64,000 nt of DNA, from the NCBI RefSeq assembly GCF_001957135.1, contig NZ_MPHK01000002.1, positions 279,463 to 343,462 on the forward strand. The letters run 5' to 3'. The notes beneath the pieces are model-generated. The model ran no database searches and was not told the DNA's origin. It saw only the letters and a list, made by a program, of their open reading frames with translations. Within the stretch, counting starts at the first letter, position 1; each line of letters opens with the position of its first letter. Positions 16,829 through 26,219 of this stretch are shown here, piece after piece. Position numbers and translations under genes: made by a program. This stretch comes from Shewanella sp. UCD-KL21 (GTDB lineage: Bacteria > Pseudomonadota > Gammaproteobacteria > Enterobacterales > Shewanellaceae).

Positions 16829-17926
16829 ATGAATAAATTTTTGAGGTGGAACATGGCAACCTTTCACAAACGCTTATCTTTATTTAGTGCAGTAATACCT
16901 ACTTTGCTGGCTATTGTTAGCTATAGCGCTATAGCTGATACAGACAAACTAAAAACCGATAAAGCTTTTGATACCCTAACCGTTACTGAAACAGAGTCTG
17001 TTTCATCGATAATCATTGATGGACAAGTGGAAGCGATTAAAGCCGCTACCGTGTCAGCACAAACCTCAGGGCGCATTATTCAGGTTAATTATGATGTCAA
17101 TGATGTGGTTGCCGCGGGCGCATCTTTACTTGAGATTACCAGTGATGAGCAAACCGCAGAATTTAACGCGGCAGAAGCTCAGCTTGCCAGTTCAGAAGCC
17201 ATGAACTTTGAAGCCCAAGCAACACTGACTCGTTATGCGGCCTTGTTTCCTCAAGGAGCCATATCTCAAGGGCAAATGGATGAGGCAACCGCCAATGCTA
17301 AATCCAGTAAGCAAGCAGTATCTGCGGCTAAAGCTCAGCTTAATAAAGCAAAACAAAGTTTAAATTACACTGTGGTTTCTGCGCCATTTGAAGGCCGAGT
17401 AACTGAACGCTTTATTGAACTCGGTGAAACCATTTCATATGGTCAGCCATTATTTTCCGGTTTTGATACCCGAGAGTTACGCGCCACTTTTAATGTCCCC
17501 TCTCGTTACTTAGCCAACCTTAAAGCAGCTAAACAGCTTGAATTAACCTTAACCAATGGTGACAAAGTTATCAGCAACGATATCAATGTTTACCAATTTG
17601 CCGATGCCAACAGTCACCAGCACCAAGTAAGAGTTAACTTTAGTCATCCTCAAGCACTCACCGGCCAATGGGTTAAAATCGCGGTGCCCGTTAAAACCAG
17701 TAACGTGGTGGTTATTCCCTTAAGTGCCCTTTATCAGGTCAATGATCTGGATGGCGTGTACCGAAAAGTGGGTCAGCACACCTTGTTAACGCAAATTCGC
17801 CTCGGAAAAATTGACAAGCAACAGCAAACCGTTGAAGTGTTATCAGGTCTTGATAAAGGTGATGAAATTATCCTTAACGCCAGTCGCTACGTGTTACTGC
17901 GCGCAGCTAACCAAAGTAAGGAGTAG
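16829..17926 (+). CDS. RND efflux periplasmic adaptor subunit (HlyD/MFP family)
   Basis: The 365-aa membrane-fusion protein has an N-terminal signal or anchor (SAVIPTLLAIVSYSAIA), a biotinyl-lipoyl-like hairpin domain (AQTSGRIIQVNYDVNDVVAA then VVSAPFEGRVTERFIELGE), an intervening alpha-helical hairpin rich in Ala, and a beta-barrel and membrane-proximal domain. It links the RND pump encoded 3 bp downstream to an outer-membrane channel. An alternative ATG at 16853 (MATFHKRL) would shorten the signal segment. No outer-membrane factor is encoded in this operon, so a shared TolC is likely. Confidence 0.88.
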   Translation: MNKFLRWNMATFHKRLSLFSAVIPTLLAIVSYSAIADTDKLKTDKAFDTLTVTETESVSSIIIDGQVEAIKAATVSAQTSGRIIQVNYDVNDVVAAGASLLEITSDEQTAEFNAAEAQLASSEAMNFEAQATLTRYAALFPQGAISQGQMDEATANAKSSKQAVSAAKAQLNKAKQSLNYTVVSAPFEGRVTERFIELGETISYGQPLFSGFDTRELRATFNVPSRYLANLKAAKQLELTLTNGDKVISNDINVYQFADANSHQHQVRVNFSHPQALTGQWVKIAVPVKTSNVVVIPLSALYQVNDLDGVYRKVGQHTLLTQIRLGKIDKQQQTVEVLSGLDKGDEIILNASRYVLLRAANQSKE

Positions 17927-17929
17927 TTC

Positions 17930-20900
17930 ATGGCTAATTCAGAACCTCGTTTAGGTATTTCTGGCACCATTGCTAAGAACTTTCAAACCAGTGCTATCAC
18001 CCCTTTACTGGCTATTTTGGCATTACTACTCGGCTTATTTGCCGTGCTCATAACCCCTAAAGAAGAAGAGCCGCAAATTGATGTCACCTTTGCTGATGTG
18101 TTTATCCCCTATCCAGGTGCAACTCCTACACAAGTCGCTAATCAGGTTACCTTACCAGCCGAAAAAATCATTTCAGAAATTAAAGGTGTTGATACCCTTT
18201 ATTCATTCTCACAGCCTGACGGCGCCTTAATCATTGCCATCTTCAAAGTGGGCATTCCTCGAGAGCAAGCTGTTGTCGATTTATACAATAAAATTTATTC
18301 CAACCTTGATAAATTCAATCAAGCTGCTGGTATTGGTGAGCCGCTGATAAAACCTCGCGGTATTGATGACGTACCGATTTTTGGCCTCACCTTATGGTCA
18401 GATGATCCCACCATGAACCCTGAGCAACTGACTAAAGTCGCTACGGTACTAGAAACTGAACTAAAACGTATCCCAGGCACCCGTGAGATCTATTCTCAAG
18501 GCAGGCATGAGCTTATTGCCAATGTTCGCTTAGATCCTAGTAAGCTAAATAGCTTTGGGATCACGATTGAACAAATTGAGCAAGTGCTAAACAGTAATAA
18601 TTCCGTCTCAACAACAGGTTCATTAACCCAAAATAATCAAGAGATTAAAGTTCAAACTGGGCAGTTTTTAGAGTCCATTGACGATCTAAAAAACTTGGTT
18701 ATCAAAGTAGTGCCTGCTAATAACTCAATCACTGAGCCAGCCAGCGCCAAGGTAGTTTATTTAGCTGATGTTGCTGATATCACTTTAAAAAGCGATATTC
18801 AAAAGCAGCAAGTTTGGCATGCTAATCAGCAAGGTCAATTCCCTGCTGTGACCATTGCCATTGGTAAGCAAGCCGGTGAGAACGCGGTAGATATTGCCAA
18901 CTTAATTACAGAAAAAGTTGCCAAACTCGATAACTTACTTATTCCTGATAACGTTAATGTCGCCGTATCCCGTAACTATGGCGCGACTGCAGGCGAAAAA
19001 GCCAGCACACTGATATTTAAATTAATCTTTGCCACCGCCGCAGTGGTGATATTGGTGCTATTAACCATGGGCGCCCGCGAGTCAGCCATTGTTGGCGTCG
19101 CGATTATCATTACCTTAGCGCTGACATTATTTGCCTCATGGGCATGGGGCTTTACCCTTAACCGTATTTCATTGTTTGCACTGATATTTTCAATTGGGAT
19201 CTTAGTGGATGACGCCATTGTCGTGGTAGAAAACATTCACCGTCATATGGCGATGAGTAATAAACCGCTCACGGAATTAATCCCACAGGCTGTGGATGAA
19301 GTGGGCGGGCCGACAATTTTGGCCACCTTCACCGTTATTGCGGCATTACTGCCAATGGCGTTTGTTTCAGGCTTAATGGGGCCTTACATGAGCCCTATTC
19401 CCATCAATGCCAGTATGGGCATGCTTATCTCATTGTTGATTGCTTTTGTGATGACGCCATGGCTGAGTAATAAATGGCTTAATGCCAAAGCTCACCGAGG
19501 TAACACCAGCAGTGACCTAAGTGAGCAACCCCATACAGAAACCGCCTCAACTAAATTACTGAGCTTTTTCACTTTCATCATGAAACCATTTCTTGACGGT
19601 GAACATGCCAGTAAGGCGCGTAAAGCCATGGCGTTAGGCATTGTGCTGTTAATCGCACTCGCGGTGTCATTACCCTTCATGCAAGCCGTTGTGCTTAAGA
19701 TGCTGCCTTTTGATAATAAATCAGAGTTTCAGGTCATCATTGATCTACCTGAAGGCACGCCATTTGAGAAAAATCAAAAGCTACTACAAGAGCTTGGACT
19801 TTATCTGACGACTGTTGTAGAAGTTGAACACTTGCAGTTGTATGCAGGCACCCACTCGCCAATGAACTTTAACGGCCTAGTGAGACATTACTTTTTACGT
19901 GAAAGCCAAGAGGTGGCTGATATTCAAGTCAATCTGGTTGAAAAGTCAGAACGTGATAGAAACAGCCATGATATTGCTATGTCAGTGAGAGAGCCTTTGC
20001 AAGCCATTGGCGTCGCCTACAATGCCAATATAAAAATTGTTGAAGTGCCTCCAGGGCCACCAGTATGGTCACCGATTGTGGCTGAAGTTTACGCACCAAC
20101 CACAGCGCTGCGCGAACACGCTGCTAACGATTTAATGAGCCGTTTTCAGCAAACTGAACACGTTGTAGATGTGGATATTTATTTACCTGCACAGCAAAGC
20201 AAATGGCAAGTGAGTATTGATCGTAATCGCGCTGCAATTGCTGGGGTGGCTTACTCAAGTATTGTTAATACCATTCAAGCGGCAATTGATGGTAAAGATG
20301 CCAGTTACCTTTATCAGAGTAACTTGCACCTGCCAACGCCTATCAGGCTGCAGCTTGATGAAGCCGCCAAGGTGGATATGCATCAGGTGATGTTATTAAA
20401 AATCCCTTCAGCCTCAGGGGCAATGGTCACCCTTGCTGATGTAGCTTCAATTAAACAAACCAGCATTGATACCACGATTATCCATAAAAATATGGTACCC
20501 ATGATCATGGTGGTTGCCGATATGGCAGGTCCGACAGGCAGCCCTTTGTATGGCATGTTTGATATGGTAGGCCAAATAAACCATGAGCAAGAAAGTGGTG
20601 AAGCAGCATACCCAATGAGCCAATACTTTGCCAATCAACCCGACGGCTTAGATGAAGTTGCCGTACTATGGGATGGCGAGTGGAAAATTACTTATGAAAC
20701 CTTCCGCGATATGGGCATTGCTTATGCGGTGGGTATGATTGCGATTTACTTATTAGTGGTCGCACAATTTAAGTCTTATACCGTGCCGCTGATTATTATG
20801 GCGCCCATTCCATTAACCATTATTGGGGTCATGCCAGGACACGCAATACTCGGAGCGCAATTCACCGCCCCATCGATGATAGGCATGATCGCGCTGGCCG

Positions 20901-21193
20901 GTATTATCGTGCGAAACTCGATTTTGCTGGTTGATTTTATCCATCAACAGGCAACCGAAGGTGTGCCGTTTGAACAAGCCGTGATCAACGCCGCCGCAGT
21001 GCGCGCCAAACCGATTATGTTAACGGCCTTTGCCGCCATGATTGGTGCACTATTTATCATCGATGATCCGATTTTTAGTGGGCTAGCAATCAGCCTTATT
21101 TTCGGGATATTTATTTCAACTATTTTAACCTTGGTCGTTATCCCAGTGCTGTATTACGCAGTAATGAAAAACCGCCAAGGGATCCACAACTAA
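17930..21193 (+). CDS. RND efflux pump, inner-membrane transporter subunit (AcrB family)
   Basis: The 1087-aa RND permease has two six-helix membrane halves and two large periplasmic loops. The proton-relay motif GILVDDAIVVVENIHRHM lies in helix 4 and the second-half helix FTAPSMIGMIALAGIIVRNS is present. AAGGAG precedes its ATG and it follows the adaptor gene by 3 bp. The sequence is only distantly like the classic drug pump at 34371-37505 (for example FADVFIPYPGATPTQVANQV in place of ASYPGATSTTAAESV). Substrate is unknown. The trailing DUF2892 and rhodanese genes hint at a link to sulfur or redox chemistry; this is inference. Confidence 0.92.
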   Translation: MANSEPRLGISGTIAKNFQTSAITPLLAILALLLGLFAVLITPKEEEPQIDVTFADVFIPYPGATPTQVANQVTLPAEKIISEIKGVDTLYSFSQPDGALIIAIFKVGIPREQAVVDLYNKIYSNLDKFNQAAGIGEPLIKPRGIDDVPIFGLTLWSDDPTMNPEQLTKVATVLETELKRIPGTREIYSQGRHELIANVRLDPSKLNSFGITIEQIEQVLNSNNSVSTTGSLTQNNQEIKVQTGQFLESIDDLKNLVIKVVPANNSITEPASAKVVYLADVADITLKSDIQKQQVWHANQQGQFPAVTIAIGKQAGENAVDIANLITEKVAKLDNLLIPDNVNVAVSRNYGATAGEKASTLIFKLIFATAAVVILVLLTMGARESAIVGVAIIITLALTLFASWAWGFTLNRISLFALIFSIGILVDDAIVVVENIHRHMAMSNKPLTELIPQAVDEVGGPTILATFTVIAALLPMAFVSGLMGPYMSPIPINASMGMLISLLIAFVMTPWLSNKWLNAKAHRGNTSSDLSEQPHTETASTKLLSFFTFIMKPFLDGEHASKARKAMALGIVLLIALAVSLPFMQAVVLKMLPFDNKSEFQVIIDLPEGTPFEKNQKLLQELGLYLTTVVEVEHLQLYAGTHSPMNFNGLVRHYFLRESQEVADIQVNLVEKSERDRNSHDIAMSVREPLQAIGVAYNANIKIVEVPPGPPVWSPIVAEVYAPTTALREHAANDLMSRFQQTEHVVDVDIYLPAQQSKWQVSIDRNRAAIAGVAYSSIVNTIQAAIDGKDASYLYQSNLHLPTPIRLQLDEAAKVDMHQVMLLKIPSASGAMVTLADVASIKQTSIDTTIIHKNMVPMIMVVADMAGPTGSPLYGMFDMVGQINHEQESGEAAYPMSQYFANQPDGLDEVAVLWDGEWKITYETFRDMGIAYAVGMIAIYLLVVAQFKSYTVPLIIMAPIPLTIIGVMPGHAILGAQFTAPSMIGMIALAGIIVRNSILLVDFIHQQATEGVPFEQAVINAAAVRAKPIMLTAFAAMIGALFIIDDPIFSGLAISLIFGIFISTILTLVVIPVLYYAVMKNRQGIHN

Positions 21194-21215
21194 TCTAACC
21201 TTTAAGGAGTTACTT

Positions 21216-21425
21216 ATGTCTATTGAAAGATCAATTATGGCTTTTGCCGGCTTTATGGTGCTGTTATCTTTAGTGCTTACCGCTACCGTCAGTCACCATT
21301 TTATTTGGCTGACCGCATTTGTTGGTGCTAATCTATTCCAAAGTGCTTTTACTGGTTTTTGTCCTGCCGCTATGGTGATGAAAAAATTTGGCCTAAAAAC
21401 CGAAGCAGAAAAAGCAACTCAGTAG
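21216..21425 (+). CDS. DUF2892 (YgaP-like transmembrane) protein
   Basis: The 69-aa protein has two hydrophobic helices (FMVLLSLVLTATVS and WLTAFVGANLFQSAFTGFCP) and the conserved GFCPAAMVMKKFGLK ending of DUF2892, the membrane module that is fused to rhodanese in E. coli YgaP. Here the rhodanese is a separate gene 32 bp downstream, which reconstitutes the YgaP pair. AAGGAG precedes the ATG. It is probably an inner-membrane partner of the rhodanese. Confidence 0.85.
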   Translation: MSIERSIMAFAGFMVLLSLVLTATVSHHFIWLTAFVGANLFQSAFTGFCPAAMVMKKFGLKTEAEKATQ

Positions 21426-21457
21426 CATTGCAACACAAATATCAATAAGGAGCCTAA

Positions 21458-21856
21458 GTGCAGCCATTAGATTGCAATAAACTTACTATTCAAGCTGTTA
21501 AAGCTCTCAGTCTGCTCACCATGTGCTTAATGGCATTAATGATGAGTAAAATCAGCGTTGCCCAAGATATGAATCCTGTTGTGGCATGGGACAAAATAAA
21601 CAAGGGTGCGATGATATTGGATGTGAGAACTGCTGAAGAGTTTGCCGCAGGCCACCTTGAGGGCGCGATTAATATTCCCTTTAATATCGCCCTTAACGAG
21701 CTCAATAAACAAAATATTGCCAAAGACACAGCCATCGTATTGTATTGCCGCAGCGGCCGCAGAAGCGGTATTGCCAACGATGAGTTAGTGGCAGCAGGCT
21801 ACACTCAAACTTATAACGGTGGCGGCGTTGCTACCTTATCAGCAAATAAGCAATAA
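21458..21856 (+). CDS. Exported rhodanese-like sulfurtransferase
   Basis: The 132-aa single rhodanese domain has active-site loop CRSGRR (Cys97), which accepts sulfane sulfur. The preceding structural motifs are ILDVRTAEEFAAGHLEGAIN. An N-terminal hydrophobic segment (LSLLTMCLMALMMSKISVAQ) looks like a signal peptide, so it likely acts in the periplasm. It starts at GTG 21458 with AATAAGGAG upstream. It is last in the RND-DUF2892-rhodanese operon, followed by a bidirectional terminator. Confidence 0.88.
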   Translation: MQPLDCNKLTIQAVKALSLLTMCLMALMMSKISVAQDMNPVVAWDKINKGAMILDVRTAEEFAAGHLEGAINIPFNIALNELNKQNIAKDTAIVLYCRSGRRSGIANDELVAAGYTQTYNGGGVATLSANKQ

Positions 21857-21897
21857 CGCGTTTTATCGTTTTCACTTAGATAAGCCCTTATTGGATA

Positions 21898-21936
21898 TAA
21901 AAAAGGTCTGCCAGATAACTCTGACAGACCTTTTTG
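21898..21936. terminator. Bidirectional terminator between rhodanese and purU
   Basis: The stem AAAAAGGTCTG/CAGACCTTTTT has an inner CAG/CTG extension across one mismatch and A/T tracts on both sides. It serves the convergent genes. Confidence 0.85.
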
Positions 21937-21960
21937 TTACTTTGTTAAAAGGCTAAAACT

Positions 21961-22833
21961 CTAAAAAACGACGGTTTTGTTACCATAGACTACCACTTGT
22001 TCATCAAGCACAAGCTGCAGGGCTTTACTCAGCACGCTTTTTTCAACATCGCGGCCATTATGAGCGAGTTCTTCTGCGCTGAAACTATGATCAACATTAA
22101 TCACGTCTTGTTTGATAATCGGCCCTTCATCTAAGCAATTATTGACAAAATGCGCTGTCGCACCAATGATTTTCACCCCACGTTCCCACGCTTGACGATA
22201 AGGTGAGGCGCCAATAAATGCCGGTAAAAATGAGTGATGAATATTGATAATGGTATTGGGAAACTCGGCGACAAACTCAGGGGTTAAAATTCGCATATAT
22301 TTTGCCAATACAATGTAATCTGCATTATAGGTTTTTATCACCTCAAGCATCGCTTGCTCGTGCTGGGCTCGGTCTAAATCAACATGGCTTACATGATGAA
22401 AAGGTATATCAAACTTTTCAGTTAAGCCTTGCAACACATCGTAATTACCTACCACCGCGGCGATTTCAACATCTAAGCCGCCATAATAGGACTTCATTAA
22501 AATATCACCTAAACAGTGGGCTTCTTTGGTGACTAAAATGACAATACGTTTTCGGCCTGCATCCACCAGCTTCATGTGATTTTGTAGAGGCAAGACCTCA
22601 GTTAAGTCGGCTAATAACTGCTGGTCATTAATTTGCCCTTCAAGCACAGTACGCATAAAAAAGCGCCCTTGCTCATGATCGACAAATTCGGTGTTTTTAA
22701 TAATATTAAGCTGATGGGCAAAACACACCCCAGTAATTTTAGCGATTAGGCCTTTTGCATCTTCACAATCAGTGATTAGAATTTTTCGTTGTAGGCTTGA
22801 TGACTGTTCCACAGAATGACTTTTTGACTTCAT
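21961..22833 (-). CDS. purU: PurU: formyltetrahydrofolate deformylase
   Basis: The 290-aa protein has an N-terminal ACT regulatory domain (ILITDCEDAKGLIAKITGVC) and a C-terminal formyltransferase-like hydrolase domain. The latter carries INIHHSFLPAFIGASPYRQ and GATAHFVNNCLDEGPIIKQD, which hold the catalytic Asn/His/Asp region. It hydrolyses 10-formyl-THF to THF plus formate, balancing one-carbon pools and supplying formate for PurT. The length is slightly above the usual 280 because of an N-terminal extension of about 12 residues (KSKSHSVEQSSS); an internal start cannot be excluded. It is monocistronic. Confidence 0.93.
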   Translation of the reverse strand: MKSKSHSVEQSSSLQRKILITDCEDAKGLIAKITGVCFAHQLNIIKNTEFVDHEQGRFFMRTVLEGQINDQQLLADLTEVLPLQNHMKLVDAGRKRIVILVTKEAHCLGDILMKSYYGGLDVEIAAVVGNYDVLQGLTEKFDIPFHHVSHVDLDRAQHEQAMLEVIKTYNADYIVLAKYMRILTPEFVAEFPNTIINIHHSFLPAFIGASPYRQAWERGVKIIGATAHFVNNCLDEGPIIKQDVINVDHSFSAEELAHNGRDVEKSVLSKALQLVLDEQVVVYGNKTVVF

Positions 22834-23033
22834 AAACTATTGGCTCACAAAAGTTAAATCGATGACATTTACATTTAAATAAAAGGCAGCGAGCTAAAAA
22901 CAATGATTTACTTTTAACACAGCTTTTATATGAGATGTAATTAAAAAGCCAAATATATCAACAATACATGCTTTTATGGCAACTCAATTATTAAATAATC
23001 AAATAATCACCGCTATTAATAAGGTTTTAATAA

Positions 23034-24506
23034 TCACTTGCGGGTATCTAAATACTTTTGCAGTAGTTTGCGTAAACTTTCTGCCTTAGTGCCAAATACA
23101 ACCTGCACTCCACGCCCCACTTTGATCACCCCTTTCGCGCCTAAGCGCATCAATCTGGGTTTATCGACAAGTTTTGGGTTCACGACTGAAATGCGTAAGC
23201 GGGTTAAACAAGCATTTAATTCAACAATATTGTCAGCACCTCCAAGGGCGCTGATCATCGCGCGGAGGCTTTCTTTATTGCCGTGACCATCAGCATCTAA
23301 CCGCCCAGGGGTTTTTAAGTTAAATGCTACAATACTGACTCTAAAAATGAAGTAGTAAATAAAAGCCGTTAACGGCCCTAAAAACCAAATCCACTGAGTA
23401 TTACTTGATTGAGCAAACAACAAACTGAAATCAATCAGGCCGTGGGAAAACACCACACTGTGTTTTACTTCAAGCAAAACACAAACGCTATAGGCCACAC
23501 CTGTCAGAATGGCGTGAATTAAAAACAATATCGGCGCCACAAACATAAAGGCAAATTCAATGGGTTCGGTGATCCCAGTTAACCAACTTGCGGTTGCGGC
23601 TGACAGCATAATTCCGGCAACGCGATTGCGTTCAGATTTATCCGCGCTACGCCAAATAGCCAATGCAGCTGCAGGGAGCCCCCACATTTTAATTAAATAA
23701 CCCCCAGCAAAATTACCCGCAGCAGGATCTCCTGCAAGGTATCGAGCAATTTCGCCCTTAACGATTTTACCTTCGTGTAAGTATTGTCCCACTTCCAAGT
23801 AAAAGGGCACGTTCCAAATGTGGTGTAGCCCCAATGGGATAAGTAATCGTTCAATGGCGCCATAAACACCAAAGGCGACAGCAGGCTCTTGGTATACAGC
23901 CCATAAGGATAAAGAATCGATTTTATAGGCCAGTGTGGGCCAAATAAACGCTAAGATGAACGCCATCAGCATGGAAAATGGAATAATGAGCAAGGCTGCA
24001 CTGCGATGGCCTTCAAAAAATGAGAACACCGCTGGCAGTTTTACATTTTCACTTAATCGCACCACCAAACAAGTCAGCGCGCCAATGAGCACACCACCAG
24101 CAATTCCGGTATCCATTGTCTCAATCCCCCAAATAGGCCTCGAGGGTAAGTGATAAAGGGTTGTCATTGCGCCAAGGCTTGAAATATAAACGCCAAAGCC
24201 AAAAACTGCGACAAATGCGGCAATACCTTGGTCTTTACAAAAGCCAATGGCAATAGCAACGGCAAACAGTAAAGGCATCATCGAGAAAATAAGATTGCCA
24301 ACAGCGGAGAAAATAATGGCAAGTTCACTGGGGATAAAAGGCAGAGGATTGGCAGAAAGCCCAAGCATGACGCCAGCTGCGGGTAAAATGGCGATGGGAA
24401 TTAACAGCGCCTGACTGAGACGCTGAGCAAATTTAAACCACCGCTGGCTTAATAACCTTAACTGTCTTGCGACTGGGTTACTGCGGTTTGCCAAGTTGTT
24501 ATCCAT
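23034..24506 (-). CDS. PTS sugar transporter, fused EIIC-EIIB (glucose/GlcNAc/maltose family)
   Basis: The 490-aa membrane permease has an EIIC domain (LIPIAILPAAGVMLGLSANP near residue 35; ITEPIEFAFMFVAP in the sugar-binding region). A C-terminal EIIB domain carries the phosphorylated cysteine in NACLTRLRIS. No EIIA domain is fused, so phosphate must come from an EIIA encoded elsewhere. The family is Glc-type, but the exact sugar cannot be set from sequence. The annotated ATG lies inside the 3' end of yqcA (49-bp overlap). The first about 25 residues are hydrophilic and atypical, so the true start may be internal. Confidence 0.88.
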   Translation of the reverse strand: MDNNLANRSNPVARQLRLLSQRWFKFAQRLSQALLIPIAILPAAGVMLGLSANPLPFIPSELAIIFSAVGNLIFSMMPLLFAVAIAIGFCKDQGIAAFVAVFGFGVYISSLGAMTTLYHLPSRPIWGIETMDTGIAGGVLIGALTCLVVRLSENVKLPAVFSFFEGHRSAALLIIPFSMLMAFILAFIWPTLAYKIDSLSLWAVYQEPAVAFGVYGAIERLLIPLGLHHIWNVPFYLEVGQYLHEGKIVKGEIARYLAGDPAAGNFAGGYLIKMWGLPAAALAIWRSADKSERNRVAGIMLSAATASWLTGITEPIEFAFMFVAPILFLIHAILTGVAYSVCVLLEVKHSVVFSHGLIDFSLLFAQSSNTQWIWFLGPLTAFIYYFIFRVSIVAFNLKTPGRLDADGHGNKESLRAMISALGGADNIVELNACLTRLRISVVNPKLVDKPRLMRLGAKGVIKVGRGVQVVFGTKAESLRKLLQKYLDTRK

Positions 24507-24922
24507 TGTGTGGCTTCAGTTTCTGGCTCCATGGTTTCACAGGCATCGATTTCAAGGCGCGGCGTGATACTGGTTGCACCGAGTTCAGTAAGCAGTTCAT
24601 CAAATTGTTTTCCGGCGCCGCAGAATGTTTCATAGCTTGAATCACCCAGGGCAATAACGCTGTAGTTAAGCTTAGGCAAATATGGCGCTACTGAGCGCAA
24701 CTCGTTAAACCATGGCGCAATATCTTCAGGTAAGTCACCGTGACCTGTGGTTGAGGTCACTATGATCAGTAACTCATCTTCTGCTGGAACATAGCCCAAT
24801 AGCTCTGTTGGCTGAAACAATTGGGTATTAAAATTCAATTGTGCAATCTTATCGGTTAATGTTTCAGCAACAAATTGTGCACTTCCATATACTGTTCCGA
24901 ACACTATATTAACTTTATCCAT
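24458..24922 (-). CDS. yqcA: YqcA-type flavodoxin
   Basis: The 154-aa flavodoxin fold has an FMN phosphate loop GTVYGSAQFVAE at the N-terminus and the flavin-binding stretches VTSTTGHGDLP and ALGDSSYETFCGAGKQFDEL. The latter two closely resemble E. coli YqcA. The neighbourhood truC-yqcC upstream also matches the E. coli yqcC-truC-yqcA order, which favours YqcA over MioC. It is a one-electron carrier whose partner is unknown. The 3' end overlaps the PTS gene. Confidence 0.88.
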   Translation of the reverse strand: MDKVNIVFGTVYGSAQFVAETLTDKIAQLNFNTQLFQPTELLGYVPAEDELLIIVTSTTGHGDLPEDIAPWFNELRSVAPYLPKLNYSVIALGDSSYETFCGAGKQFDELLTELGATSITPRLEIDACETMEPETEATQWITTWQTAVTQSQDS

Positions 24923-25081
24923 GATATACTTTTCCCCAAGCTCACTGACTGCATTGATTATTACAGCTTAAATGCTGACTAATTTGAGTTAATAGCTTCA
25001 CCATACTGCATTCCAGCGCTGGGCTGCAAGTATGAAATACAAACAAAAGTAACAACTTATCTAAACGTTAAGGTTATTGTT

Positions 25082-25267
25082 ATGCGCCAAGCCAACCGGC
25101 ATAGATTGTTCAAACTCCAGCATAAGGCCGCCCATATTAGGCGAAACTTTTACTTTAGATGTGAACAACAAGATACTAGCGAGCCACTTGCAAAAATTGA
25201 TGAGTTCGAGAAATTGAAGGCATTATTGTTAAAACACAATAAAACCCCTTTGAAACAAAGTACTTAA
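25082..25267 (+). CDS. Small basic protein, 61 aa, hypothetical
   Basis: The 61-aa ORF between yqcA and truC runs divergently from yqcA and convergently to truC. The product is basic and rich in Arg, Lys and His (RQANRHRLFKLQHKAAHIRR), with no membrane segment. AAGG lies 10 bp before the ATG. The large inverted repeat about 40 bp after its stop could be its terminator. No family is recognised; it may be a small lineage-specific gene. Confidence 0.45.
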   Translation: MRQANRHRLFKLQHKAAHIRRNFYFRCEQQDTSEPLAKIDEFEKLKALLLKHNKTPLKQST

Positions 25268-25304
25268 TAAGCGCACTTACCAAGTACTTGGATTTATCCT
25301 TAAG

Positions 25305-25355
25305 ATTCTTACGTAACTTATTATTACGTGATAGTTTTTACGTAAGAATTTTTAT
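25305..25355. terminator. Inverted repeat between the 61-aa gene and truC
   Basis: The perfect 12-bp arms ATTCTTACGTAA/TTACGTAAGAAT flank a 21-base AT-rich loop and are followed by TTTTTA on the plus strand. The reverse strand shows only a short T-run. It probably terminates one or both convergent transcripts. Confidence 0.6.
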
Positions 25356-25361
25356 AGCCTA

Positions 25362-26219
25362 CTAAGCAATATCCATAGGTGCTGAGCAATCAAGCCCATC
25401 ATCCCAGCCAAACTGCTCAAATATCGTCAGCCATTCTTGCTCCAATTCTGTTTCTATATGCATTTTCTCTAAGGTCACAGGATGAGTAAAACGAATTGAC
25501 TTAGCGATAAGCCATAAACGATTTATCTCAAAGTGCGATCTAAAAAACTTATTCTGCTTGCCATCACCATGGGTGGTATCGCCAATAATAGGATGACGTA
25601 AATGCGCCATATGTCGTCTTAATTGATGTTTACGGCCCGTTTGCGGCGTAAGATTAATTAAGCAAAAGCGGCTACTGGGGTAACGCCCTGAACTATATGG
25701 GATTTCTGCATTCATTAACGGCTTATAATCTGTTACCGCTTCTTGTGCAGGCTTATCTTTATTGGCCTTTTTGTCGGCAACATCATCTAGTTCTACTTTT
25801 AAAGCGTAATCTAACCGGCCCGCCTCATGCATATTGCCTCGAACCAAAGCGATATATTCTTTCGTCACTTGATGATGTTCAAACTGCTCACAAAGCGCTC
25901 TGGCAACTTCACTGCTTTTGGCAAAAACTAACACACCTGATGTGGGTCTATCTAATCTGTGCACCGGAAACACATGGCAACCGACTAAATCTCGAGTCAG
26001 CTGCATCGCAAAAAAGCGTTCCTTTCTAGCAAGGTAACTGCGGTGAACCAACAAACCAGCTGGTTTGTGAATAACCACCAGATGCTCATCTTCAAAAAGA
26101 ATTTCTAACTCTGGCGGTGTTTCATCTTCAACCCCCTCGGCGAGTAGTGTTTCAGCTTGAAGGCTCGCTGCATCTTCTTTGTCACCGAAATATTCATCAT
26201 CAGTCATGTTATTGCTCAC
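25362..26219 (-). CDS. truC: TruC: tRNA pseudouridine(65) synthase
   Basis: The 285-aa RluA-family pseudouridine synthase has catalytic motif HRLDRPTSGVLVFAKS (Asp in RLD). The conserved TGRKHQLRRHMAHLRHPIIG stretch lies near the C-terminal half. It isomerises U65 of several tRNAs. It is somewhat longer than E. coli TruC (260 aa) because of an acidic N-terminal extension of about 35 residues (DDEYFGDKEDAAS). It overlaps yqcC by 11 bp in the conserved yqcC-truC pair, which supports TruC over other RluA paralogues. Confidence 0.92.
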   Translation of the reverse strand: MSNNMTDDEYFGDKEDAASLQAETLLAEGVEDETPPELEILFEDEHLVVIHKPAGLLVHRSYLARKERFFAMQLTRDLVGCHVFPVHRLDRPTSGVLVFAKSSEVARALCEQFEHHQVTKEYIALVRGNMHEAGRLDYALKVELDDVADKKANKDKPAQEAVTDYKPLMNAEIPYSSGRYPSSRFCLINLTPQTGRKHQLRRHMAHLRHPIIGDTTHGDGKQNKFFRSHFEINRLWLIAKSIRFTHPVTLEKMHIETELEQEWLTIFEQFGWDDGLDCSAPMDIA

